Positions 1 to 8,720 of a stretch of DNA of 64,000 bases are shown here, one piece after another. The stretch covers positions 24,271 to 88,270 of the forward strand of contig CAZGFQ010000005.1 of NCBI GenBank assembly GCA_964525185.1, read 5' to 3'. The notes below the pieces were generated by a model that was not told where the DNA came from, did no database searches, and saw nothing but the letters and a program-made list of their open reading frames with translations. Position 1 is the first letter of the stretch; each line of letters opens with the position of its first letter. The translations under genes were made by a program, and so were the position numbers. The DNA comes from JABHGY01 sp964525185 (GTDB lineage: Bacteria > Fidelibacterota > Marinisomatia > Marinisomatales > UBA1611).

Positions 1-70
1 AAGAATCTTTCCTTTTACAGGACAATCATATAAAAAATATTCAGAATGTTCTGAGAAATACGACAATTGT

Positions 71-811
71 ATGGAATCAAAAAAACCACTTCAATTATTT
101 GGAATATGGAGTATTATTGTTTCCGGAATGAGCTATGGCGCTGCTTTTATTGATAGGTATTCTTATTGGGAACATTCAAGCTGGTTATTAGAATCTGTAT
201 CTTTCCTTCTTATAACTCTCATTTATTATTTATTATTACGACCAAAAAAAATAGTAGACATTACTAAAGCACCTGATGATGTAGTCAGTGGAGTTAAATT
301 TGTTGTATTGACTATTATTATGTTCGTTATTGGCGCTATGATTTCATCAAGCGAAACACTTAATATGACTATATTTATAGGTGTCATTCCATATATATTA
401 TCTATTTTTGGAGGGGCGCTGATTTTCAGAATTCCAATTAAATTGATTAGAGAAAAAGGTGTTTGGGATGTTGAAGATTGGAATAATAATAAATCCATTC
501 TAATCCAATCATTTGCGTTAATGGTTGCGGGAATGTTGAGCGGATATTACTTAGATGATCCAATAATCAGTACAGTCTCAATGATTGCACTTCCATTTCC
601 ATTGATCGCTTATCTATATCCTCCTCATATTCGCCATATTCAAAGGGCACGATTCTTTCCCCAATTTATATTACTCATGTTTCTTGCTGTTAGAATACCG
701 TGGGTTTTAATTCCTATTGCGATTCTATTCTTTTTATTGCGTACTTACTATTATTTCCGATTTGGAATCATTTACCCGTCATTTGGCGTTGATCATGAAG
801 AATATACCTAA
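71..811 (+). CDS. Unknown polytopic membrane protein, possibly 5'-truncated by the window edge
   Basis: I do not recognise this 246-residue protein. It is very hydrophobic, with about six to seven predicted membrane spans separated by short charged loops, and no signal peptide, catalytic motif or cofactor motif that I can identify. The ATG at 71 has no convincing Shine-Dalgarno sequence, and the same frame stays open to base 2, so the true start may lie upstream of the window. The upstream residues include two cysteines (YSECSEKYDNC just before the ATG), which could belong to a short N-terminal domain. The 3' end overlaps the following flavoprotein gene by 17 bp, so the two are probably co-translated. 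Function unknown. Confidence 0.6.
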   Translation: MESKKPLQLFGIWSIIVSGMSYGAAFIDRYSYWEHSSWLLESVSFLLITLIYYLLLRPKKIVDITKAPDDVVSGVKFVVLTIIMFVIGAMISSSETLNMTIFIGVIPYILSIFGGALIFRIPIKLIREKGVWDVEDWNNNKSILIQSFALMVAGMLSGYYLDDPIISTVSMIALPFPLIAYLYPPHIRHIQRARFFPQFILLMFLAVRIPWVLIPIAILFFLLRTYYYFRFGIIYPSFGVDHEEYT

Positions 812-2033
812 GTCTATTTATGATATTATAATAGTCGGAGCGGGGCCAGCAGGAACGTCTGCTGCGTTATTTGCCAAGCGAAATGGTTTAGAACCATTAC
901 TCCTAGAAAAATCTGTTTTTCCTAGGGACAAAATATGTGGAGATGCTCTATCAGGAAAATCCGTTCGAATACTTCGTGAATTAGATTTATTAGAAAAAAC
1001 ACGATATTTACCAGGTGCTCATATTAAGCGGATAACCTTTGGCGGGCCAAAATATCAGAAATTTGACCTTCATTTAAAAGGAGATTCAGAAGGCAAAAAT
1101 GATGAAGGCTTTTCTATTCGCAGAGAAATATTTGACGAAATGATGTTTAGGTCGGTTCAGGAAGCTGGTATAGATACAATAGAAGGATTTACTGTTAATA
1201 GAATCAATAAAAAAAATGGCTATGTGACAGGTGTAACCGGCATCCAAAAAGAATCGAATGAAGAATATTCATTTTCCTCAAAATTAATTCTTGGCGCTGA
1301 TGGCTATAATTCCATCGTTTCTAAAGAATTAGGTTTATACAATATGGATATGGAACATACTTCTGTAGGTATTCGCTGTTATTATGAAAATGTGAAAGAT
1401 TTAACAGATCAAATTGAATTACATTATGTTCCTGAATTAAATCCTGGATATTTATGGATTTTTCCATCCGATGGGAATCGAGCAAACATAGGGGCTGGTT
1501 TATCTAAAGATGATGCAAAACAGAAAAAAATTAATCTTGTAAATGTTATGGAAGACATTCTCTCAAAGCCGCCATTTGCAGAACGATTTTCTGAAGCGAC
1601 GCCTCTTGAAAAAGCCAAAGGGTGGAATCTACCACTAGGAAGTATTCATCGTAAAAATTATGGAAATGGGTTTATGCTTCTAGGTGATGCGGCTGGAATT
1701 ATCGATCCATTTACAGGAGAAGGGATTGGGAATGCCCTTGTTTCAGGTAAAATTGCAGCAGATATAGCCAAACAGGCTCTTAGTGTGAATGATTGCTCAT
1801 CTAATATATTAAAAGCCTATGATGTGCAATTATGGAAAGCACTAGGTTCTGAATTGAAAGTAAGTACTAAGTTACAAAATTTGGCAAAATCTAAATTCTT
1901 ATTGAATTTTGTTATTAGTCGAGCATCTAGGAATGAAGAAATACGAGAAATTATTTCTGGAATGTTAGCAAACGAAATTCCTAAAGAAAATTTAAATAAT
2001 CCCTTTTTCTATTTAAAACTTCTCATCTATTAG
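795..2033 (+). CDS. Geranylgeranyl reductase family FAD-dependent oxidoreductase
   Basis: The 412-residue protein opens with the Rossmann dinucleotide-binding motif GAGPAG (residues 15-20). It has an internal GADGYNS motif and the second FAD motif GDAAGIIDPFTGEGIG typical of the geranylgeranyl reductase/GG-red superfamily. Family members saturate isoprenoid chains (chlorophyll, archaeal lipid or menaquinone side chains) using FAD and a reductant; the substrate here cannot be read from sequence. I chose the ATG at 795 because an upstream start at 717 would add 26 residues unlike the family N-terminus, while 795 places the FAD motif in the usual position. It overlaps the upstream membrane-protein gene by 17 bp, and the helicase gene starts 8 bp downstream. 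Confidence 0.85.
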   Translation: MKNIPKSIYDIIIVGAGPAGTSAALFAKRNGLEPLLLEKSVFPRDKICGDALSGKSVRILRELDLLEKTRYLPGAHIKRITFGGPKYQKFDLHLKGDSEGKNDEGFSIRREIFDEMMFRSVQEAGIDTIEGFTVNRINKKNGYVTGVTGIQKESNEEYSFSSKLILGADGYNSIVSKELGLYNMDMEHTSVGIRCYYENVKDLTDQIELHYVPELNPGYLWIFPSDGNRANIGAGLSKDDAKQKKINLVNVMEDILSKPPFAERFSEATPLEKAKGWNLPLGSIHRKNYGNGFMLLGDAAGIIDPFTGEGIGNALVSGKIAADIAKQALSVNDCSSNILKAYDVQLWKALGSELKVSTKLQNLAKSKFLLNFVISRASRNEEIREIISGMLANEIPKENLNNPFFYLKLLIY

Positions 2034-2041
2034 GATTAATA

Positions 2042-4858
2042 ATGGACCGTGTTGAATTATTAAAAAAACTTAACTTATCCCAATTTACAGCATTTGATTT
2101 TGAAACAACGGGCCTTAATGCCTCGACTGATCGAATTATTGAAATTGCTGCCATACGATTTGTAGATGGAAATCCAACGGATAAATTTGTTAAACTCATT
2201 CATCCGGATCGGCCTATTCCGCCATTCATTTCTGAAATTACAGGTATAAGTAATGCTATGGTTGCGGACGCGCCTAGGGAAGAAGACATTGTTGATGATT
2301 TTTTTGATTTTTTAGGCAATGATCCATTAATTGCTCACAACATACGTTTTGATCATCAATTCTTAGATAATATGTCTGAACGATTTGATAAACCAAAATT
2401 AGAAAATAAATTATACGATTCATTGCAATTAGCTAGATCGGTCATGTTTGATCAACCTGTTTTCAATTTAGGTGCATTAGCAACTTATTTTGGGTTATCA
2501 GCGGAAGGGTCACATCGTGCAGAAAAAGATACCGAAAATTGTGGAATTATTTTTTTAGATCTATTAGGTGAATTAGCATCTTATCCATTAGAAGTGATAT
2601 CGAAAGTGATTGCTCTTGTAACCAAAGCAGAATTGCCGAATAAGTCACTTTACATTGACTTGGGAACTGCCTTAACACAAACGGGTAATCTTAAATCTGG
2701 CTTAACTCAGCCAACCCTAAATCATGATTTACGCTCAAATATTTTTCATCGCGACGGGACAAATCACCCTGATTCATTGTTGGCCAATGATGTTTTTGGC
2801 GAAGATGGACTCTTAAGTAAAACATTACCCAAGTTTGAATTACGTTCAGTCCAAAGAGACTATGCTGATTTTTCGGATGAAATCATTAATGGTGAACCTA
2901 AAGTCGGTGTGGTGGAAGCAGGGACAGGATTAGGCAAATCAATGGCATATTTATTTCCAGCTGTTAAGCGTGTTGAACACGTTGAATCAGATGGCCCAAC
3001 TGTTATATCTTGCCATACGAAACATTTGCAGGATCAATTATTTTATAAAGATTTACCTCTACTAGCGGACGCAATGGATGTAACGGTTAATGCGACGGTT
3101 CTTAAGGGAAGAGGGAATTACATTTGTAAAACGCGACTTAATTGGCTCATTGGTGGTGATATTCGTCTTGGCTCGAGAGAAGTTGAAGCGTTGATACCAC
3201 TATTTTTTTGGATGCATTGGACAAAAACAGGTGATTTAAGTGAATGTGAAGGTTTTTGGAATGCACGGTCTACATGGTTGGCTGGGTTAATCAATAGTGA
3301 AACCGGATTTTGCACAACAGATATTTGCAGAAAGCACCAAGGGTGTTATTATGGAAAAGTACGAAAATCTTCAATACGTTCACACATATTAATAGTAAAT
3401 CATGCTTTACTGTTGGCGGATTCACAACGTACAGGATTTTTACCGCCATACGACAGATTAATAGTGGACGAAGCACATAATCTTGTTCCTGTTGCTTATG
3501 ATCAATTTAAGCTAGAACTAAATCAAGTAAGTATGAATTATTTAATTCAAGATGTGGATCCAACACAGCCAAGGTCTTCTAGATGGAATAATCAATTAAA
3601 CGTTATCGGTGATTTAGATCCAGAAATAAAACTCATTCATGAACAAGTAAAACAAGATTCGAAGAACGCTTTAGAAGCTGGGAAAATATTTTTCACTAAA
3701 TTATCTGAAGAAAAGAAACGCGATTTTGATTTAACGCGCATGTATCCTGAAAAAGTGATTCTGTACAATCTGTATGAAGACTATAGTGCAGTATATTTAG
3801 AGTTAACAGAATTAGTTAATGCATTGCAACAATTATCCCAAACCTTAGAAAGGGCAAAAGAAGGTATTCTAAAAATTGATGCAAGCCGGGGTGACTATCC
3901 CTTATTACATCAAGTCCTAGAAAATGGGAATGAAAAAATCAAAACACTCATTCAGCATGTAAAACTGCTAACGAGCACACCCCATGATGACTGGACTTAT
4001 TGGTTGGATGGGCAATTGAAAAACTATGGTCAAAAAAATGAAACATTTCAAGTTTCTATATATGGGTCTCCAGTGGATGTGTCGCAAACTTTATCTTCTC
4101 ACTTTTTTCAAGATATTGAACATTGTATCCTTACGTCTGCTACCTTAAGAGTGGATGACTCATTTAGCTATTTTTTGAATCGAACTGGTTTAACAACTCT
4201 GGATTTTGATAAAGTTGTTGAAATGACATTTGAAAGTCCGTTTTTCTATGAAGATCAGGTGGAATATCAACAATATGGGGGTGCGACGCCTATCTCCAAT
4301 GATCCTAGAGCATTAGCAGAACTCATTTATAATGCATATCATAAGTATCAAAAAAGAATACTAGTCCTTTTTACTTCTCGTAAAATGCTAACGGATGTTT
4401 TCCACCATATGAAAGAAATGCCTGGCGGAAATGAATTGCCACTATATCCACAACTTAGTGGCACATCCCGTCAAGCATTGATAAAAGGAATGTCTCAAGG
4501 AGATTCGGGAATTCTATTAGGAACAAATGCATTTTGGGAAGGCGTCGACCTCCCAGGAGAATTGCTTGAAGTTCTGATTTTAACAAAATTACCATTTGAT
4601 GTTCCTACAGACCCAATCGTCAAAGCATATAGCGGACTAGTTAAAGAATGTGGTGGAAATTCATTTATGGATTTCTCAGTTCCTGAAAGTGTCATCCGGT
4701 TTAGGCAAGGGTTTGGCAGATTAATTCGTTCAACAACAGATTCAGGTGTATTTATATCGTGCGATAATCGAATAGTTGTAAAGCGATATGGACAGCACTT
4801 TAGTCATGTGATTCCAGCGAGAATGTCGGTCTTTAGAAATATTGAAGATTTAAGTTAA
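2042..4858 (+). CDS. dinG: DinG/XPD-family DNA helicase with N-terminal DnaQ-type exonuclease domain
   Basis: The 938-residue protein begins with a DEDDh 3'-5' exonuclease domain (about residues 10-180): D19/E21 in FDFETTGL, an HNIRFDHQFLDN ExoII motif and HRAEKDTEN as ExoIII. A superfamily 2 helicase follows, with Walker A (EAGTGLGKS), a DEAH box (VDEAHN), GTNAFWEGVDLPG and the motif VI sequence QGFGRLIRS. Four cysteines, one in NYICKTR and three spaced C-x4-C-x5-C in GFCTTDICRKHQGC, match the spacing of the XPD/DinG 4Fe-4S cluster. The expected role is 5'-3' unwinding of R-loops, forks or damaged DNA. The exonuclease-helicase layout is known from Firmicutes DinG, but the staphylococcal form has lost the cluster and helicase activity; here both halves look intact. 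Confidence 0.9.
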   Translation: MDRVELLKKLNLSQFTAFDFETTGLNASTDRIIEIAAIRFVDGNPTDKFVKLIHPDRPIPPFISEITGISNAMVADAPREEDIVDDFFDFLGNDPLIAHNIRFDHQFLDNMSERFDKPKLENKLYDSLQLARSVMFDQPVFNLGALATYFGLSAEGSHRAEKDTENCGIIFLDLLGELASYPLEVISKVIALVTKAELPNKSLYIDLGTALTQTGNLKSGLTQPTLNHDLRSNIFHRDGTNHPDSLLANDVFGEDGLLSKTLPKFELRSVQRDYADFSDEIINGEPKVGVVEAGTGLGKSMAYLFPAVKRVEHVESDGPTVISCHTKHLQDQLFYKDLPLLADAMDVTVNATVLKGRGNYICKTRLNWLIGGDIRLGSREVEALIPLFFWMHWTKTGDLSECEGFWNARSTWLAGLINSETGFCTTDICRKHQGCYYGKVRKSSIRSHILIVNHALLLADSQRTGFLPPYDRLIVDEAHNLVPVAYDQFKLELNQVSMNYLIQDVDPTQPRSSRWNNQLNVIGDLDPEIKLIHEQVKQDSKNALEAGKIFFTKLSEEKKRDFDLTRMYPEKVILYNLYEDYSAVYLELTELVNALQQLSQTLERAKEGILKIDASRGDYPLLHQVLENGNEKIKTLIQHVKLLTSTPHDDWTYWLDGQLKNYGQKNETFQVSIYGSPVDVSQTLSSHFFQDIEHCILTSATLRVDDSFSYFLNRTGLTTLDFDKVVEMTFESPFFYEDQVEYQQYGGATPISNDPRALAELIYNAYHKYQKRILVLFTSRKMLTDVFHHMKEMPGGNELPLYPQLSGTSRQALIKGMSQGDSGILLGTNAFWEGVDLPGELLEVLILTKLPFDVPTDPIVKAYSGLVKECGGNSFMDFSVPESVIRFRQGFGRLIRSTTDSGVFISCDNRIVVKRYGQHFSHVIPARMSVFRNIEDLS

Positions 4859-4910
4859 AACTCATGGATAGGCTGTTGTTTCATGAGTCATTGCCGATCT
4901 AAATTCCTCC

Positions 4911-6443
4911 ATGGTGCCCCTACAGATTTCAAACAAAATCCGCCACTATAGGGATTTTATTTCATTCTTTATCGAACCGATTAAAATTAGTATTTCAAAA
5001 TCGGCTAAAGGAAGGATTGTTGAATCTCATAAAATTCTTCAAAATGTATTATCGGCTGGGAAAACGATTTATGGAGTAAATACTGGCTTTGGACAACTAA
5101 GCCAAATTTCGATTGAACCTGACCATTTAAATCTACTCCAAACAAATTTGGTGAGAAGCCATGCTGCTGGAGTAGGTGCACCTATTGAAATAGGACTTGT
5201 TCGAATTATATTGTATTTAAAGTTATTATCATATTCCAAAGGGTATAGTGGAATTCGTTATAGCCTTGCTTCTCATATTTCAGATTTTATCAATCATGAT
5301 ATTTTACCCATTATCCCTGAAAAAGGATCTGTCGGCGCTAGTGGGGATTTAGCCCCATTAGGTCATATGGCATTAGCTTTAATTGGCGAAGGAGCTGTAT
5401 CACATAAAGGAAAAGTAACCAAGACAGCCACAGCACTAAAAAAAGTGGGATTAAAGCCATTTAAACTAAAAGTGAAGGAAGGGCTCAGTTTAATAAATGG
5501 AACGCAATTCTCGACCGCAATAGGGATCCAAGCTATGTTGCAAGGAGACCTTTTAGCTCAATGTGCAGATGTTATTGGTGCCATTTCTGTGGAAGCTAGT
5601 TTATCCAGCAGAAATGTGTTTAAAGCATCCATTCATGAGACAAAAAGCCATCCTGGGCAAAGGCAGTCTGCTAAAAATGTATGGCGAATTTTAAAAGAAA
5701 GTGAAATTGTTCAATCTCACAGTCAATGTGAAAAAGTGCAAGACCCTTATAGCTTTAGATGCATTCCGCATGTACATGGTGCATCTCGTGATACACTTGC
5801 ATCAGCCGGTAGAATTATTAACAATGAAATAAATAGTGTCAGTGATAATCCACTAGTTATGGCTAATGGAGAAGTGATTAGTTCAGGTCATTTCCATGGT
5901 GAATCAGTGGCTCAAGCAATGGATATGGTGGCTATTTCAATGTCTGAATTTGGGGCTATTTCTGAAAGGCGAATCCATTACTTCATGAAGGGCGTTGATG
6001 GTACTTTACCACCATTTATGGCCATGAACCCTGGACTAGAATCAGGATATATGATTGCACACGTCACAGCTTCATCATTAGCGTCAGAAAATAAAACTTT
6101 ATCACATCCTGCCAGTGTAGATTCATTGCCAACCTCAGGAGGGCAAGAAGATCAAGTTAGTATGGCTCCATGGGCTGGGCAAAAAGCATTACAGATTCAA
6201 AAAAATGTAGCAACGATTTTGGCTATTGAACTCATTGTTGCCTTATCAGCCATCAAGCAGGTCCACAATAATTTAAAACCATCTTTAGCCACATCGGCTG
6301 TTTATGATTTATTGAAAGAAAATATCCATGTGGAAAGGGGAGATCGTCCTCTCAGTTCAGAAATTGAACATGTTAAGAGTCGTATTTTAAAAGGTGATAT
6401 TTTAGAAACGATAAAACCTTTATTTAATCTGGAGTCAATTTGA
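4911..6443 (+). CDS. hutH: Histidine ammonia-lyase
   Basis: This 510-residue protein is the normal length for histidine ammonia-lyase, which deaminates L-histidine to urocanate in the first step of histidine degradation. The Ala143-Ser144-Gly145 triad in GSVGASGDLAPLG cyclises to the MIO electrophile. TIYGVNTGFG (Tyr54) and LVRSHAAGVG (His84) are the conserved active-site segments, and the Ser-His pair favours the histidine enzyme over phenylalanine/tyrosine lyases. No hutU, hutI or hutG is present in the window. Its stop overlaps the TTG start of guaB, so the two are translationally coupled. An ACTCATG/CATGAGT inverted repeat lies just upstream (about 4860-4890), significance unknown. Confidence 0.93.
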   Translation: MVPLQISNKIRHYRDFISFFIEPIKISISKSAKGRIVESHKILQNVLSAGKTIYGVNTGFGQLSQISIEPDHLNLLQTNLVRSHAAGVGAPIEIGLVRIILYLKLLSYSKGYSGIRYSLASHISDFINHDILPIIPEKGSVGASGDLAPLGHMALALIGEGAVSHKGKVTKTATALKKVGLKPFKLKVKEGLSLINGTQFSTAIGIQAMLQGDLLAQCADVIGAISVEASLSSRNVFKASIHETKSHPGQRQSAKNVWRILKESEIVQSHSQCEKVQDPYSFRCIPHVHGASRDTLASAGRIINNEINSVSDNPLVMANGEVISSGHFHGESVAQAMDMVAISMSEFGAISERRIHYFMKGVDGTLPPFMAMNPGLESGYMIAHVTASSLASENKTLSHPASVDSLPTSGGQEDQVSMAPWAGQKALQIQKNVATILAIELIVALSAIKQVHNNLKPSLATSAVYDLLKENIHVERGDRPLSSEIEHVKSRILKGDILETIKPLFNLESI

Positions 6444-7909
6444 AAAATCGCCCCCCATTTTCTTATGCACTAACATTTGATGATGTTTTATTAGTTCCTC
6501 AATATTCGAATGTTTTACCGAGAGATGTGCAATTGCCAACTTCTTTAACAAAAAATATTCAAATGAATATCCCCATTCTAAGTGCGGCAATGGATACTGT
6601 AACTGAGAGTGAAATGGCAATTGCATTAGCGCGAGAGGGTGGTGTAGGTGTTATTCATAAGAATTTATCCATTCAAGAGCAACAAGGTATGGTCGATCAG
6701 GTTAAGCGGTCAGAAAGTGGAATGATTATTAATCCTGTAACATTAACGAATGGAAGTACCATTGGAGATGCAAAACGGATTATGTCTCAATTCAAAATAA
6801 GCGGTTTACCCGTTGTGGACGGTAAAAAACTTTTGGGAATAATTACAAATCGGGATATTCGATTTGAAAAAGATAATTCTCTTTCTGTTTCTGATAGAAT
6901 GACCAAAGATGGTTTAGTGACAGTTCCAAAAGGAACATCTTTAGAGAAGTCGAAAGAGTTATTACAAAAACATCGAATAGAAAAATTATTGGTTGTAGAT
7001 AATGATGGAAATTTATCTGGATTAATTACGGTTAAAGATATTCAGAAGAAGGAACAATTCCCCATTGCTTGTAAAGATAATATGGGTCGATTACGCGTTG
7101 CAGCTGCTGTTGGCGTAGGTGACGATTTATTAGAAAGAGCAAATGCTTTGGTTGATGCAGATGTAGATGTTATTGTAGTGGACACAGCTCATGGACACTC
7201 AAAAGGAGTTTTGAAATCAATTGCCAATTTAAAATCCACAGTTTCTGTGGATGTTGTGGCTGGGAATGTGGCTACGGGCGATGGAACTCAGGCCCTTATT
7301 GATACCGGAGTTGATTGTGTGAAAGTTGGTATTGGAGCGGGTGCAAGTTGTACAACCCGAATTATTGCCGGTGTGGGAAAGCCGCAATTATCGGCTATTA
7401 TGGATTGTGTAGATGTAGCACGAAAAAATGATATTCCTGTGATTGCTGATGGTGGATTAAGATATAGTGGTGATATAGCAAAAGCCTTAGCAGCTGGGGC
7501 TAATTCTGTCATGTTGGGTAGTTTATTGGCCGGAATGGATGAAAGTCCCGGAGAATCTATTTTATATGAAGGTAGGCAATATAAGTCTTATCGAGGAATG
7601 GGTTCGATGGGTGCAATGCAAGAAGGAAGTGGCGATCGATATTTTCAGGAAGGAACAGAAGCAACAAAGTTAGTCCCTGAAGGAATAGAAGGAATGGTTC
7701 CATATCGCGGGCATGTACGAAACGCTATCCACCAAATGTTAGGTGGCTTACGGTCATCCATGGGCTATTGTGGTGCCGAAACTATTTCAGATTTTGGATC
7801 CAATACAGAATTTGTTCAAATTTCTTCTGCTGGCGTTATAGAAAATCATCCCCACGAGGTTAGAATTGTAAAGGAAGCTCCGAATTATCAAAGTTCGGAC
7901 GGTTTATGA
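6440..7909 (+). CDS. guaB: Inosine-5'-monophosphate dehydrogenase
   Basis: IMP dehydrogenase oxidises IMP to XMP with NAD+, the committed step to GTP. The 489-residue length, the N-terminal FDDVLLVPQYS segment, a tandem CBS (Bateman) insert at about residues 90-205, the (beta/alpha)8 barrel and the GSGDRYFQE flap with its Arg-Tyr dyad are all as expected. The active-site loop is GIGAGASCTTR, which keeps the catalytic cysteine but differs from the usual GIGPGSICTTR at three positions. The start is TTG inside the hutH stop (TTGA overlap), giving MKNRPPFSYALTFDDV; no better start exists. A strong bidirectional terminator follows immediately. Confidence 0.95.
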   Translation: MKNRPPFSYALTFDDVLLVPQYSNVLPRDVQLPTSLTKNIQMNIPILSAAMDTVTESEMAIALAREGGVGVIHKNLSIQEQQGMVDQVKRSESGMIINPVTLTNGSTIGDAKRIMSQFKISGLPVVDGKKLLGIITNRDIRFEKDNSLSVSDRMTKDGLVTVPKGTSLEKSKELLQKHRIEKLLVVDNDGNLSGLITVKDIQKKEQFPIACKDNMGRLRVAAAVGVGDDLLERANALVDADVDVIVVDTAHGHSKGVLKSIANLKSTVSVDVVAGNVATGDGTQALIDTGVDCVKVGIGAGASCTTRIIAGVGKPQLSAIMDCVDVARKNDIPVIADGGLRYSGDIAKALAAGANSVMLGSLLAGMDESPGESILYEGRQYKSYRGMGSMGAMQEGSGDRYFQEGTEATKLVPEGIEGMVPYRGHVRNAIHQMLGGLRSSMGYCGAETISDFGSNTEFVQISSAGVIENHPHEVRIVKEAPNYQSSDGL

Positions 7910-7913
7910 TGTA

Positions 7914-7947
7914 AACAAAAAACCCCGATGAAAATCGGGGTTTTTAA
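7914..7947. terminator. Bidirectional Rho-independent terminator between guaB and rpsT
   Basis: A perfect 7-bp stem (CCCCGAT/ATCGGGG) with a GAAA tetraloop is flanked by an A-run on the left and a T-run on the right. It can therefore terminate transcription from both convergent genes, guaB (+) and rpsT (-). Confidence 0.93.
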
Positions 7948-7964
7948 TTTCAAAAAATATAAAA

Positions 7965-8219
7965 TTAATTGAGAGAATTCAAGTGACGCGTCACTTGGGA
8001 TTTACGGCGAGCTCCAGTATTTTTATGAATTAACCCTGTTTTAATAGATTTATCAATAACACTAATTGCTTTGCCATAATGACTTTCAGCTGTTGCTTTA
8101 TCTGTTGCACTCATTACATTTTTAATAAGTGTGCGCAAACGAGACATGTCGGCAACATTCTTCTCGCGACGTTTAATATCTTGGCGTTCTCTTTTTATTT
8201 GTTGTGGATGTCTGTCCAT
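7965..8219 (-). CDS. rpsT: 30S ribosomal protein S20
   Basis: The 84-residue, very basic, all-helical protein matches S20, a primary 16S rRNA-binding protein of the small subunit. Typical segments are the N-terminal QIKRERQDIKRREKN run, SRLRTLIKNV, and IHKNTGARRKSQVTRHLNSL at the C-terminus. The start ATG is preceded on the minus strand by AAAGGA as ribosome binding site. It is transcribed alone and converges on guaB across the shared terminator. Confidence 0.95.
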   Translation of the reverse strand: MDRHPQQIKRERQDIKRREKNVADMSRLRTLIKNVMSATDKATAESHYGKAISVIDKSIKTGLIHKNTGARRKSQVTRHLNSLN

Positions 8220-8343
8220 TGAATAAATTTTCCTTTAATTTTAGCCGGGAAACTTAGTATTTCCATCTTGAGCAAGTCAAGCGATGTAATGTGTTATTTA
8301 TGTAGCCGAATTTATGAATATGCCCACGCACACAATTGAATAC

Positions 8344-8670
8344 CTAATCTTTTATAACTTTTATAGCTAAATGTCTATCTTGGATGTTTTTGATTTTGAC
8401 TTCATGGGTGAAGTGGGTGGACCCAAAATTCAAAGATTGACCATTTACGTCAATTCCGTCTATAGTCATTTTAATGATTGCATAACCAAATGGTAAATAT
8501 GAACGAACATATTCACTTGTTTCTCTTGGGGATATATTGTGGATTGGAGTTCCCGTTATTGCTACATTCGTGAATTCCTTTTTTGTTGCATTATGAATAC
8601 GTATTGATTTTTCGCCAGAGCAATTACTTAGCATGATTATGGTTAAACTAGCTGTTATGAAATATTTCAA
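8344..8670 (-). CDS. Small putative lipoprotein
   Basis: The frame is open from a GTG at 8706, but a TTG at 8670 gives a textbook lipoprotein signal: Met-Lys, a hydrophobic run, then lipobox LSNC with Cys17. The mature part (about 90 residues) is beta-rich (SIRIHNATKKEFTNVAIT...) with no family I recognise; it resembles small carbohydrate- or surface-associated beta domains only loosely. It lies between rpsT and the AI-2E permease gene on the same strand and is not obviously part of either transcript. Start choice is uncertain; product location (outer or inner membrane) is inferred. Confidence 0.55.
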   Translation of the reverse strand: MKYFITASLTIIMLSNCSGEKSIRIHNATKKEFTNVAITGTPIHNISPRETSEYVRSYLPFGYAIIKMTIDGIDVNGQSLNFGSTHFTHEVKIKNIQDRHLAIKVIKD

Positions 8671-8720
8671 GTATAAAATTTCTAAGAGATTAATTCCATC
8701 GTACACCCATTAACTATATA

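Noticed and set aside
717..794. Upstream start for the geranylgeranyl-reductase-like gene
   Set aside because: It would add 26 residues encoded inside the previous gene and displace the FAD motif from its usual N-terminal position.
4859..4910. ACTCATG/CATGAGT inverted repeat as a terminator after dinG
   Set aside because: The stem is short with a 15-base loop and has no T-run.
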